Positions 1 through 10,838 are shown, counted from the first letter of the stretch. The stretch: 64,000 bases of DNA from Lucinisca nassula (GCA_963580285.1 OY757017.1:112625245-112689244), one strand, 5' to 3'. Numbers and translations: made by a program. Notes: generated by a model not told the origin, from the letters alone.

Positions 1-283
1 TTACTTATCATAAATGGTTGTGCTGTTCTAGTAAGAGATCTGCAGGGGCAACACTAATCAGAGATCATGTCTAAGAAATATTACGATACAATGCAACTAC
101 GTGTAAAGTGAAACAACATCTGTTACTCGGAAAACGTCACGATTACTGAACACAGCCATCTCAAGCCACATAAAGGAAATAAAGAGAGTGAGACAACTGT
201 TCTAAAGACACATCAAACACAATCATCATACGTAATGACCGCTTTGATAGGGTCATTACGACAAAAAAAGCAATTTCACATAA

Positions 284-880
284 TGAAAACGGAAAGCCAA
301 AAGCACAGTTACTTTCCAAACAAAATGACCAAATGACTATTCAAAATAAAAAGATATTAGCAATGCATAAATGCAAAGTCGAACAATTACAACAAAAACC
401 AGAATAATCACCATGGAATGGTCAGTAATATTTACACGGGGGCGGTTGGGGGTGGGGGGCGTGGTGTGGCTTAAATCGTTTACATCACGTAAACAAGTCC
501 GTGAAATGAACACCCCTATACCCTACTTTATATAGATAAAACTGGGATTTACGGGGGTATACATTATTGTTCTTATTTCTGCTCCAAGACATAGGTTGTG
601 GGTACTCGTTAGAACCGCCACAATGAGGCGGTTCCAACGAGCACCCGCAACCTATGTTTTCTGTTTAAATAAGAAAAATAGCACGGAGTTTTCATCAGAA
701 AGGTAGCCAGTTTGGAGGTGTGAAAAATGCACTATATCGCACGGGTGTGTTATCGTAATGATACGTAGCCACAATCCTCGCCCTTAGTTCTGTCGTAGTG
801 TAGACAAATAGTTTGTTCAGTCCGCATGAAGGATTTCCAACTAATCCGTGCAACAATTTCTCCGAAAACAATGCCAATGC
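284..880 (-). repeat. Repeat R fragment (retroelement 3' UTR), split by a MITE
   Basis: Diverged copy of the repeat that forms the 3' UTR of the reverse transcriptase element at 60560-62286. It matches through blocks such as GGAAAGCCAAAAG, GGCTTAAATCG, CACAATCCTCGCCC and TTTGTTCAGTCCGCATGAAGG. The family B MITE at 483-760 interrupts it between GGCTTAAATCGTTTA and ATACGTAGCCAC, so the empty site can be rebuilt from the other R copies. Strand is given in the sense of the reverse transcriptase. Confidence 0.75.
483..760 (+). mobile_element. Family B MITE inserted in repeat R
   Basis: Starts CATCACGTAAACAAGTCCG and ends CGGGTGTGTTATCGTAATG. The central hairpin is built on TTAGAACCGCC and its complement, with outer arms CATAGGTTGTGGGTAC and their inverse. 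The bases on each side (482 and 761) are both A. Removing the element plus one A gives a site of the same length as undisturbed R copies. Confidence 0.85.
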
Positions 881-1844
881 CAGTGTAGTTTCCCACAGAA
901 AGATACGCCTTCGTCCATGTGAAGGGATCCTACCATAGAAAATAGCCATGAGCTTCACCTGGTTTGTTCTTAGAGCCAACAGCTGCATCGGCTTCTTCCT
1001 AAAGAGTATCCAGCTTTCCCTGGTTTCTTCTTGGAGAAATCAACCTCATAACCATTGAACACGACAGCCACTGCTTTTGCAACAGTGTAGAGAAGCCAAC
1101 TGATCAGTCTCAACACGGTTTGACATGCAGTTTGTAATTAAATGAATACTTTATATGAAGTTATTGTATTTGTTGATGGTCAGTTGTGGTTGAACTATTT
1201 TATTCGGCAGCTTCAGTGTTCTAAAACTGTGCTCGTTCAACTGGAATTTCTAGCTGATGTTTAATGTACATTCTGTGCATGAGGCGTACCTTTTTCAGCC
1301 TCTAGCAGAAGTATATTGGTTTAAAGGAAGATTGCATTTTTAAAAGGTAACACCGGCAGCGCGCCTGTTTAATAAGATGTTTGTCATCACATAGCATCAA
1401 GAAGTTGGTGCCAGCGTCTTCCCATAACTCACATTGGCAAAAACGGGATTGGCGAAGACGCGCATCATTTTGATTTCTTTAAATCGACCCATAACTTGTG
1501 ATTTGCGATATACTTTATTTACATTATTTATGACTCCGTTTATTCCCTTGATTACCAGACGACAGACTAAGTTGCTGATTTATTTGACGGTCCTAAAATC
1601 CCGTGCAGTTTGTTGATAGTTATCATGAATTGGGCCATGGTTCTTCGAGCATCTGCGGTCAGCAAGGTCTCAAATCAGTCTGCTCACAAACTCATTCGCA
1701 ATACAACCCTCAAGCTTTGAGTCAGTAACTATCCATGTAGTGTACAGCGAAGGCTCTGTTTGTGCAGTCTGATCTGAAACTTCACTGGGCACACATTCCC
1801 GAAAACCTGTTTTCGTTTGGCATGGATAAAGTAATGTCAACAAG
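881..1844. other. No recognised feature
   Basis: A-T rich sequence with only short open frames. Nothing with codon-like or domain-like character was seen, and no repeat shared with the rest of the window. Confidence 0.5.
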
Positions 1845-2124
1845 CATCACGTGAACAAGTCCGTGAAATGAATACCCCACTAAACCCCACTTTATATAGA
1901 GAAAACTGGGGTTTACGGGGGTATTCATTATTTTTCTTATTTTTGCCCCAAGACATAGGTTGTGGGTACTCGTTAGAACCGCCTCAATGAGGCGGTTCCA
2001 ACGAGCACCCACAACCTATGTTTGCAGTATTTGCAAGAAAAATATCACGGATTTTCATCAGAAAAGTAGCCATTTTGGAGATTTGAGAAAATGCACTATG
2101 TTGCACGGATGTGTTATCGTAATG
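1845..2124 (+). mobile_element. Family B MITE
   Basis: Full-length copy running from CATCACGTGAACAAGTCCG to GGATGTGTTATCGTAATG. The central palindrome TTAGAACCGCCTCAATGAGG continues with its inverse, and the outer arms are CATAGGTTGTGGGTAC. Confidence 0.85.
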
Positions 2125-2349
2125 ACAAATACCTTATAACACGATCCGCAAGATATGCCTGGAATAAACCAACATGATAACGAAAATTATTATAGTTCTG
2201 CAATGGACGCTTTGTGGTTATCGTCTAGATCTTCCTTACCCATGTATGACGAAAAGAATCGTCTATCTTTTAGTAAGGATCGGGGCAGGCCAATGTCCAG
2301 TATCTGGAGTTTGGGGCTACTGTACACTGAAATTCCTATGCTTCAAGTG

Positions 2350-2415
2350 AAATAGAAGAGAAGGCAATGCTCTGGAATCGATACAATTAACCAACTGCTC
2401 CCATCAGAGATTGAC
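2350..2415 (-). repeat. Repeat R terminal fragment
   Basis: About 65 bp matching the 3' extremity of repeat R: AGAAGAGAAGGCAATG, GGAATCGATACAATTAACC and CTCCCATCAGAGA. It reads antisense to the reverse transcriptase and lacks the rest of the UTR. Confidence 0.6.
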
Positions 2416-3029
2416 GAGTCTTGTAGAGCTTTGTCAAACGTAGCGTTTTGCGGCGTCTTATCTGGACCAACGCTTTGTATGAGTATCCACTCTTCGGATG
2501 CTAGAGCAATATGGATAAATCGCAGATAAATACTTAATTCGAATCATTGAAAATTCATGGAATTAAATTCAATTTAAATTCTTCTATTATTGCGAACACA
2601 CCATTTGTAACTTTGTCTGCGTATGGCATTGCAGAAACTGTACCTTCAAAGCTGCATGTAATTCTTGTCAAAGAGCAATCGTTCTTTTCGCGTTAAATAA
2701 AGTTTCGAACAGTCATCAAGTCTTGACGAATAAACTACATACGGCTTGACAAAATTTCAGCATAAACCTCAAACTATGGGAGGTATGTGCTTGCATGTTG
2801 TTTTTTTTTTATTTTCAGAAATTTGCATGTTTATCTCGTACACCTTCACTGAGCAATCTTTTTACTCTTTTAAAAATATGTTTATATCCATATATTATCG
2901 TTTCCAATAACCATGGGATCATGTGGTGAACAATCTTTATCTTTACTCGATTAAGCCAACTAAAATGATAATTTATACTTTAATATAATATCAAATTCGC
3001 TCACAAACTGCTTACAAGTAAGCTAAGCA
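2416..3029. other. No recognised feature
   Basis: A-T rich sequence without a convincing open frame or a repeat shared with the rest of the window. Confidence 0.5.
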
Positions 3030-3670
3030 TTTCAGGTCATTCCACGATTTGGATTGTTGGATCATCAACCATTAGAAACGCATTTCAACATGTTCCCTGG
3101 AGGCCAATGGGCAGGAATCTTAGTCTACAACGTTATGGACTTTCAGTCACTTGAGTCGACAGTGATTTCGTACCTTATGATATGTAGTGATGGTCGGTGC
3201 AAGTGCTAGGAAACTTCAGGTCCTTTTGAACTGGCAAGGTCCACCAAATGTTTTATGTTGCATGTTGCTGTAACGACATAGGTTGTATATCGTCTTTACA
3301 TCTGCGACGTCAGCTATATACCTGTATATATCTTTGAGTGCTAAAGTCTTTCATGCCAAACACTATATTAATTTGGTCGAGAATTCTGCCTGAGCTTGGT
3401 AGGCGTTATTCTCATGACACAGAGGCTATGGAACGTGTGAGAGTAAGAGCTAATCGAGCATTAATCATTTTCATCAGACAAAGTGGGGGAAAGGTTATAA
3501 GATATCCTGATTTTCAAGACAAGGCACTTGGTTTGTTTTCAGACAGTTGTCAATTTGTCGTTTATCAGCAACGTTTATTGGCAATTGCCATTCAGGGTGC
3601 ATTGGAGACGTTCATTCGAAACCCATATATTCAATTTTACCCTAGTATACTGGTTACAAATTTATGTAAC
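3030..3670 (+). pseudogene. Decayed SGNH-hydrolase-like fragment, probably from a retroelement
   Basis: Several frames keep pieces of an SGNH-type hydrolase domain. One is TIWIVGSSTIRNAF near 3050, another is KCFMLHVAV near 3245, and the best preserved lies in the frame opening at 3338: MPNTILIWSRILPELGRRYS followed by GGKVIRYPDF. The frame then breaks near 3530; the next frame (LSFISN) continues the family pattern. Stops and frame changes show it is dead. SGNH hydrolase domains are known in tyrosine-recombinase retroelements (Ngaro/DIRS group), and this block resembles proteins common in bivalve repeats. No reverse transcriptase or recombinase is visible next to it, so the parent element is a guess. 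Confidence 0.55.
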
Positions 3671-3739
3671 TAAAACGAGGACCCTCGTTATAACAGCAGT
3701 ATTTGTTCCCTAGATGAATTAAAATGTACAAATTGACTA

Positions 3740-3890
3740 TGCTTAAGTCATTTCGTAACCACGTTGGTCAATTCATAACTGGGTACGAAATGGCCAAAAT
3801 GGTTACGAAATGACGTCTTTGGTGCGACATGGTGGTTAGTGGGTACGAACTGGTAAGAAATGACTAAGGTACGAAATCACTGTCGGGCAA
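3740..3890. repeat. Degenerate GGTACGAAATGACCAAA minisatellite
   Basis: Irregular repeats of a motif close to GGGTACGAAATGACCAAAA. The last unit, TAAGGTACGAAATCACTGTCG (3865-3885), is the exact inverse of 3157-3177. Confidence 0.6.
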
Positions 3891-4669
3891 TGCTTTATTC
3901 GACAACTGTCATTTCTGCATCAGTGCTTTAAGTGCATTGGTCAGGAGATGATTAGTATAAGCAACCTTGCTTGTTTACAAATCCTGTTGATCTTTCTAAT
4001 ATGTTGTATTCTTGTTATGTATCTGTAATTGAAAAGAAGTAAATAAAATATTGTTTAAACTAAGTGGTTTGGTATTTTCCTTTAAGCTGTAAGGGATAAC
4101 CGGGCGTCGTGAGTCGAAATCGGCACAAATATTTAAGCCCCGTGTAAATTTTGCAGCTTATGTATATGACATTTTAGATACATTTTGCATAGTCCTGCCT
4201 TAATTAGTTACTATAAATAAATAAAACAGCAATATCTGGCTATATCTACCTTCCTCTTTGAGAGTAAAGATATAAATCGACCGCTTGTCCTTTTCGAGCC
4301 CACACCTACTTTCTCTGATGCAAAAGTGAATGTTGTTGAGAATAGCATTGCCCGATCTTTCAAGGGTTTCAAGTCATTTAATGTGGCCATTTCCAGAATT
4401 AATTTCTGATATGTTTGCCAATGGAAAACCATAGGAAGACTTCCGAAATCTCGGACATAGCCTTCTCGGCTTTTACACCTTTTCTTCGTTCGGGTCGATG
4501 GGCATGGTGGGCGAAGCCGACTTATCAAGTGATGCTTACTACACGCCTGATTACACTCTTCTGGAGTCCATGTCTGTTGATCTGAACATTGATACCATTT
4601 TGTCTATGGACTAATGATTTTGGATTATCGCTTTGGTACTCCGACCTAAACTACTTATTTATCTATTTA

Positions 4670-4850
4670 TCTATTTGACCAAAATGCGTTACGAAATATC
4701 CAAAAGCTATTATATTAAGCGTTGTCAAGAAAAAAATAAAAGTGGGTATGAAATAACAAATCCGGGTACAAAATGACTAAAGTAGGTACGAAATTACCAA
4801 ATTTGAAATAAAGGCGAGTACTAAATGACCAAAATGGTACGCACTGACTC
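4670..4850. repeat. Second GGTACGAAATGAC minisatellite block
   Basis: Irregular units such as TGCGTTACGAAAT, GGTATGAAATAACAAA, GGGTACAAAATGACTAAA and AGGTACGAAATTACC. It is the same motif as at 3740-3890, about 0.8 kb away. The intervening 0.8 kb holds no gene I recognise; a frame at 4211-4528 (-) has no family signature. Confidence 0.55.
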
Positions 4851-4917
4851 GTGCCCAACGGAGTTTAACTGTTGTTTTTGTCTTTTGTGGCAGAATTTCA
4901 GTGTTTTCTTGCTGTAG

Positions 4918-5290
4918 AATAGAAGTGGTGGCAATGACCAGGAATCGATACAATTAACCCACAGCCCCCAACCGAGACACCAAAGGGAAAGAAATACAAA
5001 CATGAAACAACAGACACTTATGGGAACATCAATACCGGAAAGCCAAAAGGACAGTTGCTGTCCCACAAAATTGTCAATTGACTATCCAAAACAAAATAGT
5101 ATAAGCGTCAAAAACACCCAAAGACACACCATAACAAATATAAACCGCGACAGAAGACCCGCCCTGGAACGGTCAGCGAAACGAATTTCACTGGGGGCTT
5201 AAATCGATTTTACGTGGCCACAATCCTCGCCCTTAGTTCCGTCGCGATTTAGATAAATAATTTGAGCAGTCCGCATGAAGGCCTCCTAAG
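4918..5290 (-). repeat. Repeat R copy
   Basis: From AGAAGTGGTGGCAATGACC through GGAAAGCCAAAAGGACAG, CCGCGACAGAAG and GGCTTAAATCGATTTTACG to GTCCGCATGAAGGCCTCCTA. This is a long 3'-UTR copy in the sense of the minus-strand reverse transcriptase. It is followed directly by an inverted piece of the same repeat. Confidence 0.8.
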
Positions 5291-5402
5291 AGTCCTCAAC
5301 GTTGTTTAATCTCTGTGGTCGCATTATTTTTGTGTTCCTGGGGATGTTTCACTGATGAGGTAGGAAGCCTTCATGCGGATTGAACAAATTATTTGAGGAA
5401 GT
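5291..5402 (+). repeat. Inverted repeat R piece
   Basis: Reads GAGTCCTCAACGTTGTTTAATC to GCCTTCATGCGGATTGAACA, the opposite orientation to the copy just before it. The pair can fold back on GTCCGCATGAAGGCCTCC. Confidence 0.7.
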
Positions 5403-5674
5403 TCGGTCGAGTTTAGTTCAGTTGCTGTTACTTTCATTGTACCTTCCCCCTACGTCATTATAACCACCAATCAATGCCTACGAAAGGAATAACTGGTTCT
5501 AGTGTTCTGTAGCGCTTTAGGGAAAACTTGGAACCAGTTAACCATGGTTCGAACCAACATATCCTCGTTGGTTGAACCGTGGAAACTAAACTGACATCAT
5601 TTCCTCTAACCAAATACAGTTCGATCTTATTTTAGTCACAGTAGTTACCGCGGTTCTTACATTGAACCCGCTCT

Positions 5675-5837
5675 AAATCGCGACGGGAGCAAGGGCGAGG
5701 GCTACGGCCGCATATTGATGTTTCCATTAGGTCTGTTGTTTCATGTTTGTGTTTCTTTCCCTTTGGTGTCTCTGATGGGAGCTGTAAGTTGATTGTATTG
5801 ATTCCTGACCATTGATCCCACTTCTATTTTACTAGGC
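5675..5837 (+). repeat. Repeat R copy, internally deleted
   Basis: CGCGACGGGAGCAAGGGCG joins directly to GTTTCCATTAGGTCTG and runs to CATTGATCCCACTTCTATTTT, the 3' extremity of R. The middle of the repeat is missing. Between 5403 and 5674 no feature was recognised. Confidence 0.7.
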
Positions 5838-6017
5838 GTGTTTGTTGTTTAAACTCGGCATCGTACCCCTTTAAGAATGGCATCAAACAGCTATGTTCGT
5901 AGGATTTTTTTGCAAGAAAGTGGGTATAGATGAGTGCTTTTCAAATGTTATCTGAAATATTGCAAGAACATGATTGATATCGCGACAAACATCCCTTTGG
6001 GTTTTGCGACCAGATAC

Positions 6018-6283
6018 CACTACGAAAACACGCCTTTTCAAATATATTGTTGTTTTTTTTTTTCAACCAAAAATGAAAATTTTCAGATAAAAAATTCTGA
6101 CATTTTTTATATATATTTCTGCTCAAAACATAGATTATGGTATCTCATTAGATAATCGCGCTGTCCCACAATCTATTTTAATGCAGAAATTAGCAAACTA
6201 CTGTATACCCCTCGGCTCTGTAAACACCAGTTTTACATAGGGTTTAAGGGGGCAAAATATTATAAAGGCGTGTTTTCGTGATG
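6018..6283 (-). mobile_element. Family A MITE, diverged
   Basis: CACTACGAAAACACGCC at the left and GGCGTGTTTTCGTGATG at the right. The hairpin arms are decayed (ACATAGATTATGG against CCCACAATCTATTTT). Confidence 0.75.
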
Positions 6284-6395
6284 AGACACAAGAGCCTTAT
6301 ATTTTAATATATAGAAACTGAAGTGATTATACTATCACAACAGCGGACACTAAGGTGCTGAACAGACGACGTGGAAGCGCAGGCTGATACTCATC

Positions 6396-6674
6396 CATCA
6401 CGTGAACAAGCCCGTGAAATGAAGAGCCCCGTATACCCCACTTTATATAGAGAAAACTGGGGTTTACGGGGGTATTCATTATTCTATTATTTGTGCTCCA
6501 AGACATAGGTTGTGGGTACTCGTTAGAACCGCCTCAATGAGGCGGTTCTAAGGAGCACCAACAACCTATGTTTGCAGTATTTATAAGAAATAATTTAGGG
6601 ATTTTCATCAGGAAAATGGCTATTTTGGAGATGTGAAAAAATGCACTATGTCGCACGGGTGTGTTATGGTAATG
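6396..6674 (+). mobile_element. Family B MITE
   Basis: CATCACGTGAACAAGCCCGTG to GGGTGTGTTATGGTAATG, with the intact hairpin around TTAGAACCGCCTCAATGAGG. The preceding 6338-6395 holds half of a short GCGCAGG-type hairpin. Confidence 0.85.
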
Positions 6675-6685
6675 TTTGTTGTTCA

Positions 6686-6925
6686 CATCACGAAACACAC
6701 CTATATAATTTTGTCCCCACTTTTATAAAGTTAGACTGGGGTTTATAGTGGTATACATTATTTTCCTTATTTCTGCTGAAAAACAGAGATTGTGGGTACT
6801 AGTTAGAACCGCCTCGCTATGTTTTGGGCAGAAATAAGAAAACTATCTGGACTTTTATACGAAATTTTTCAGTTTTTGATGGTAAAATGTTACCAATATA
6901 TTTGAATAGGTGTGTTTTCTTCATG
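6686..6925 (+). mobile_element. Family A MITE lacking the second hairpin arm
   Basis: CATCACGAAACACACC at the left and GGTGTGTTTTCTTCATG at the right. GTTAGAACCGCCTCGC jumps to TATGTTTTGGGCAGAAATAAG, so most of the second arm of the palindrome is deleted. Both flanking bases are A. Confidence 0.75.
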
Positions 6926-6931
6926 AAAACT

Positions 6932-7052
<121 letters not shown>

Positions 7053-7080
7053 CTAATGACGTTGCTCACATGAAGCGTGT

Positions 7081-7208
7081 CATTACACGTCTATTCAAAT
7101 ACAATCTATATTGAAAATTTTACCACCAAACACTGAACATTTTCGGATAACAATTCTGATAATCATATTTCTCCTCAACACATAGATTGTGGGTATTCGT
7201 GAGAACAG
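7081..7208 (-). mobile_element. Family A MITE cut off by an assembly gap
   Basis: CATTACACGTCTATTCAAATAC through to the first hairpin arm ATAGATTGTGGGTATTCGTG, where the N run starts. The rest of the element is not in the assembly. Confidence 0.75.
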
Positions 7209-7408
7209 NNNNNNNNNNNNNNNNNNNNNNNNNNNNNNNNNNNNNNNNNNNNNNNNNNNNNNNNNNNNNNNNNNNNNNNNNNNNNNNNNNNNNNNNNNNN
7301 NNNNNNNNNNNNNNNNNNNNNNNNNNNNNNNNNNNNNNNNNNNNNNNNNNNNNNNNNNNNNNNNNNNNNNNNNNNNNNNNNNNNNNNNNNNNNNNNNNNN
7401 NNNNNNNN
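7209..7408. other. Assembly gap, 200 N
   Basis: Exactly 200 N. The round length suggests a placeholder rather than a measured distance. It begins inside a hairpin arm of a family A MITE and ends inside repeat R. Confidence 0.98.
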
Positions 7409-7590
7409 TCGCCCTTACTTCCGTTGCGATTAAGACAAATAATTTGTTCAGTCCGCATGAAGGCCTCCTAACTCATCAGTGCAACATCTCCGTGAACACA
7501 AATAATCAAACAACCACAGAGATGAAACAACGGTGAGAACTCGACAGCAAGAAACCACTGAAATGCTGGAGCAAAAATAAACTGTTAAAA
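7409..7590 (-). repeat. Repeat R fragment
   Basis: Begins at the gap edge with TCGCCCTTACTTCCGTTGCG and continues through TTTGTTCAGTCCGCATGAAG and ACTCGACAGCAAGAAACCAC to GAAATGCTGGAGCAAAA. Confidence 0.8.
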
Positions 7591-7796
7591 ATGGATTGTC
7601 CACATTTCAATTTCAAGCAGTCAAACTTTTCGGTGTACTCACCTGAACTTTATATGGAAGAAACATGCTTCTTTGTGCTTACATCACTATACCTCACTAC
7701 AAGGATTTCATCTTATGCGTATCAGTGTTAGTACCGGTAATATGGGCGATCACTGAGCCTACTAATAAATTAAATATAATACTTTCTGCACCAACA

Positions 7797-7956
7797 GCCT
7801 CCGTGCTGTAGTGGTTACGCTAATCGCCTTGTACACCAGGGGTCGCAGGATCGATCCCGGCTTCTCCCGATTTTCGGATGATTCTTTAAACCGTGGTTCC
7901 GTCACAGTATGACCTTAGCTGTTGGTCGGGACGTAAAACTCAAACACTCACTCACT
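7797..7956 (+). mobile_element. tRNA-derived SINE, type U
   Basis: The head GCCTCCGTGCTGTAGTGGTT holds an A-box-like element, and GGTCGCAGGATCGATCCC a B box. The body continues ATTTTCGGATGATTCTTTAAA and the tail is GGGACGTAAAACTCAAACAC with CACT repeats. It is flanked by CTGCACCAACA (7786-7796) and CTGCACCCACA (7957-7967), an 11-bp target duplication with one mismatch. Confidence 0.85.
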
Positions 7957-8138
7957 CTGCACCCACAAAATGTGTTTGCATGTCACAGTTAATCCGTTCT
8001 GCACTAGCAATGAAATATGATTGCATTGTGCTGTCTACACGATTGCAAGCGTACGGCCTGGTGACGTTTCGCGACGAAGTCCAAAAGGTGGTTGTATGCT
8101 CTATATTGCAGACCATTTTCGAACAAATCTCAGTGGTT

Positions 8139-8371
8139 CATTACGAAAACATGCCTTACAAATACATTGTAAATTTTATTGAAGAAAAAGGGAATAATTT
8201 AAGATGAAAAATTGTTATACTTTTTTTTTATTTCTGCTCTAAATTTAGAGGCGGTTCTAACTAGTTTAGAGTAAAATACGAAAGATGAGGTTTACCCCTG
8301 TAAACCCCAGTTTTACCATATAAAATCGGGGTCCAAAGGGAAAGAATTACATAGGCGTTTTTTTCGTTATG
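8139..8371 (-). mobile_element. Family A MITE, hairpin partly deleted
   Basis: CATTACGAAAACATGCC to GGCGTTTTTTTCGTTATG. The central hairpin is reduced to GAGGCGGTTCTAACTAG, while the CCCCAGTTTTACCATATAAAA side hairpin remains. T lies on both sides. Confidence 0.75.
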
Positions 8372-8399
8372 TTCGTTTGATTTGGCTGTAAGGTTAACT

Positions 8400-8772
8400 T
8401 TCAAGACGAAAGGTTTTTTAATCTTTCTTTCTTTTCTTTCTTTGATCGGTCACATTTGATCAGAACTCGCAGGTGTACATTACATACACTGCAGGTTGCA
8501 GGGTTGAAAGCGTACACAGCAACCATGTAATTACGGTAAGGGTCTTTAACCTGCACAGGAGATGACTCTTCCTGCACAGGGGGGGGGGGGGGGGGGGGGG
8601 CTCCAGTTAACGTCCCGATCCGAAGGACGGTACACGTTTTTGCATTTATCCCTGCAAATGATGCCAATGGAGCGTGTTCGGACACCGAAATAATCACCGA
8701 CTCCGGGGATCGAACCGGGGGCTCTAGCATCAGAGGCAAGTGCACTAACCACTGAGCTATCACGCACCTTCA
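8400..8772 (-). mobile_element. tRNA-derived SINE, type V
   Basis: Read on the minus strand it opens GCGTGATAGCTCAGTGGTTA (A box) and has GGTTCGATCCCCGG (B box). These are followed by a body with GATCGGGACGTTAACTGGAG and a G/C homopolymer (about 8580-8600). The open frames here (8401-8773) are accidental translations of the SINE. Confidence 0.75.
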
Positions 8773-9294
8773 CGAATCGTCGGTATCCTCAAAAGATGTT
8801 TCATACGCCATATAACACCGATAAATACATGTATTAGGCGTAAAAAATAGCTGTGTTTCCGCTAATATGCTGACGGTAGATAGGGGAAACTTTTTTTCAT
8901 TATTTTATTTTTTCTACAGAAAAAACAGGGTCGGGTCTGTATTTTTATGTGGGTTTGTTTTTGTGCATGTGTGTTGTTAATAAAATTGTCATGTTGAGAC
9001 ATACACTGTATATTTTAGATATTCATTTTAGATGCTCAAAAAAGCCAGCTCTGCATTTTGGAAGGTACTAAATGCCAAAAACTACAAAAATGTACTTAAA
9101 ACCCGAAATTACTATGCGAAATTGCAAAGACGACACTGGGTAGGGTCGGAAATTGAAAATAGTAGGGTCTGTGTTTTAATTTTTATTTTGTTCTTTTATT
9201 GATATAAATATAGAGTCGTGTGGTCTGAAGCAGGGTCGGTCGGGTTTGCGGTAACACGGCTATTTGTTTTAGGCCTTAGTATCGTCAAATGAGG
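8773..9294. other. No recognised feature
   Basis: A-T rich. It contains phrases such as GTAGGGTCGG and CAGGGTCGGTCGGG that look like an old repeat, but no boundary could be set. Confidence 0.4.
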
Positions 9295-9296
9295 TA

Positions 9297-9644
9297 CAGT
9301 AGAATTTCGATGGCTCGACCACCGATTGCTCGTTTACCATGGCTGAGTCGAACCCGTTCTTGAGTCCCTAGGGAATTTCTGTACGTAAGAAATAGGGAGA
9401 GTAAAAATTAGGATATTTAATTCTTTTATCTTGCAAATGTATGCTGTGTGTACTCATTAGAATCGCCTCGATGAGGCGATTCTAATGAGCACACACAGCA
9501 TACATTTTCGATTATTGAACACAGAAAAATGTCCTAAAGTATGTCGTTATGCCTCCTGGCATTATCCCTCAGTGGCTCGAACTACCCCTGTCTCGAACAG
9601 ATTGTCATGGTCCCAAAGGTGTTCTAGCCATTGAAGTTCGACTG
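9297..9644 (+). mobile_element. Family C MITE: pogo-like ends with the A/B-type hairpin
   Basis: The left end CAGTAGAATTTCGATGGCTC mirrors the right end CCATTGAAGTTCGACTG. TA lies at 9295-9296 and 9645-9646, as expected of Tc1/mariner/pogo insertion. The centre is a hairpin GTACTCATTAGAATCGCCTC plus its inverse, flanked by ATGTATGCTGTGT. Length is 348 bp, identical to the copy at 46499-46846. There is no coding capacity. Confidence 0.85.
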
Positions 9645-9659
9645 TATATATATTTTTCT

Positions 9660-9770
9660 TATAATGCTTAAACCATTTTTTTTTCTTATTTTTGTTTTAT
9701 ACATTAATTATGGGTGCTCGTTGGAACCGCCCTCATTGAGGCGGTTTAACCAGTATCCACAAAGGAGAAT
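9660..9770. repeat. Isolated MITE hairpin fragment
   Basis: TTTTTCTTATTTTTG, ATTATGGGTGCTCGTTGGAA and GAGGCGGTTTAACCAGTATC: the core of a family A/B element without recognisable termini. Confidence 0.6.
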
Positions 9771-9804
9771 AATATACACCCCTTTAACCCGTACTGTTTC
9801 TATA

Positions 9805-10084
9805 CATCACGAAAACACGCCTATATAATTTTGACCCCCTCCAACCCCACTTTTATATAGTAAAAACGGGGTTTACAGGGGTAAACCTTATTTTTCTTAT
9901 TTCTGCTCGAAAATATAGATTGTGGGTATTCGTTAGAACCGCCTCGATGAGGCGGTTCTAAAGAGTACCCACAATCTATATTTTGAGCAGAAATAAGAAA
10001 AATATCCAAATTTTTCCTCTTAAAATTTTAATTTTTTCAGTGAAAAAGGTTACAGTGTATTTGTATAGGCAAGATTTCGTAGTG
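9805..10084 (+). mobile_element. Family A MITE
   Basis: CATCACGAAAACACGCC to the decayed end GGCAAGATTTCGTAGTG. The hairpin is complete (TTAGAACCGCCTCGATGAGG and inverse), and the side hairpin CCCCACTTTTATATAGTAAA is present. Confidence 0.85.
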
Positions 10085-10373
10085 TAAATCTAGTCTGGCC
10101 TAGAAAACAAATATTGCACACACCACAGATTTCAGTTATTTGTTGTTGTCATTGCTTCCAAAAACATTACTTTTATATAAAAACATGCTTACAAGGGTAT
10201 TCACAGGGGCTTCCAACTGAAAACGGCTTACAGTTTGGCAAGGCCCGCTAACCTGTTTTCACATCCCCACTCATCTTCCTCTTTTTGCTATGTCCCATAC
10301 TTTCATCTCCTCTACTGTTCTGTTTGTATATTTTCTCCCCTTCTCTGGGAGACGACACAAAATGACCCATAAC

Positions 10374-10651
10374 CATCACGAAAACAAGCCTATATAATTC
10401 TGACCCCCTTGAACTTCACTTTTATATAGTAAAACTGGGGTTTACAGGGGTTAACCTTGTTTTTCTCATTTCTGCACTGAAAATATAGATTATGGGTACT
10501 CGTTAGAACCGCCTCGACGTGGCGGTACTAACGTGTACCCCAAATCTTTATTTTGAGCAGAACTAAAAAAAATATCACGATTTATCTTAAAATTTTGCTT
10601 TTTCCGGTGATAAAATTTACACTGTATTTGCATAGGCGTGTTTTCGTAATG
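10374..10651 (+). mobile_element. Family A MITE
   Basis: CATCACGAAAACAAGCC to GGCGTGTTTTCGTAATG. The hairpin shows unpaired substitutions in the second arm (GTGGCGGTACTAACGTGTAC). From 10085 to 10373 no other feature was seen. Confidence 0.85.
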
Positions 10652-10838
10652 AATCAATTAATACCATGGTATTCATTACACGAGAACAACATGGTCATAT
10701 TCATTTTTTTCAGTTGCATATAAAAATTGCTAATCTGACAGAGGTACATGTATGCACCGACAACAGGACTACTTTATAGGGCGCAACAGTAATTTCTTGA
10801 TGTGCTTTAGAAAATATTTAAAGGTCGATTTGAATACT

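Noticed and set aside
4211..4528. 105-codon minus-strand frame
   Set aside because: No recognisable motif, and an alternative plus-strand frame (ending near 4613) is equally open. Not enough to call a gene.
7120..7536. Three open frames across 7120-7536
   Set aside because: They run through 200 N and have no real sequence content in the middle.
8401..8773. Two minus-strand frames with a proline run
   Set aside because: They translate a tRNA-derived SINE and its poly-G/C tract.
9421..9510. MITE hairpins as CRISPR repeats or transcription terminators
   Set aside because: The setting is eukaryotic, spacing is irregular, each hairpin lies inside a defined mobile element, and no spacer-repeat alternation or cas gene exists.
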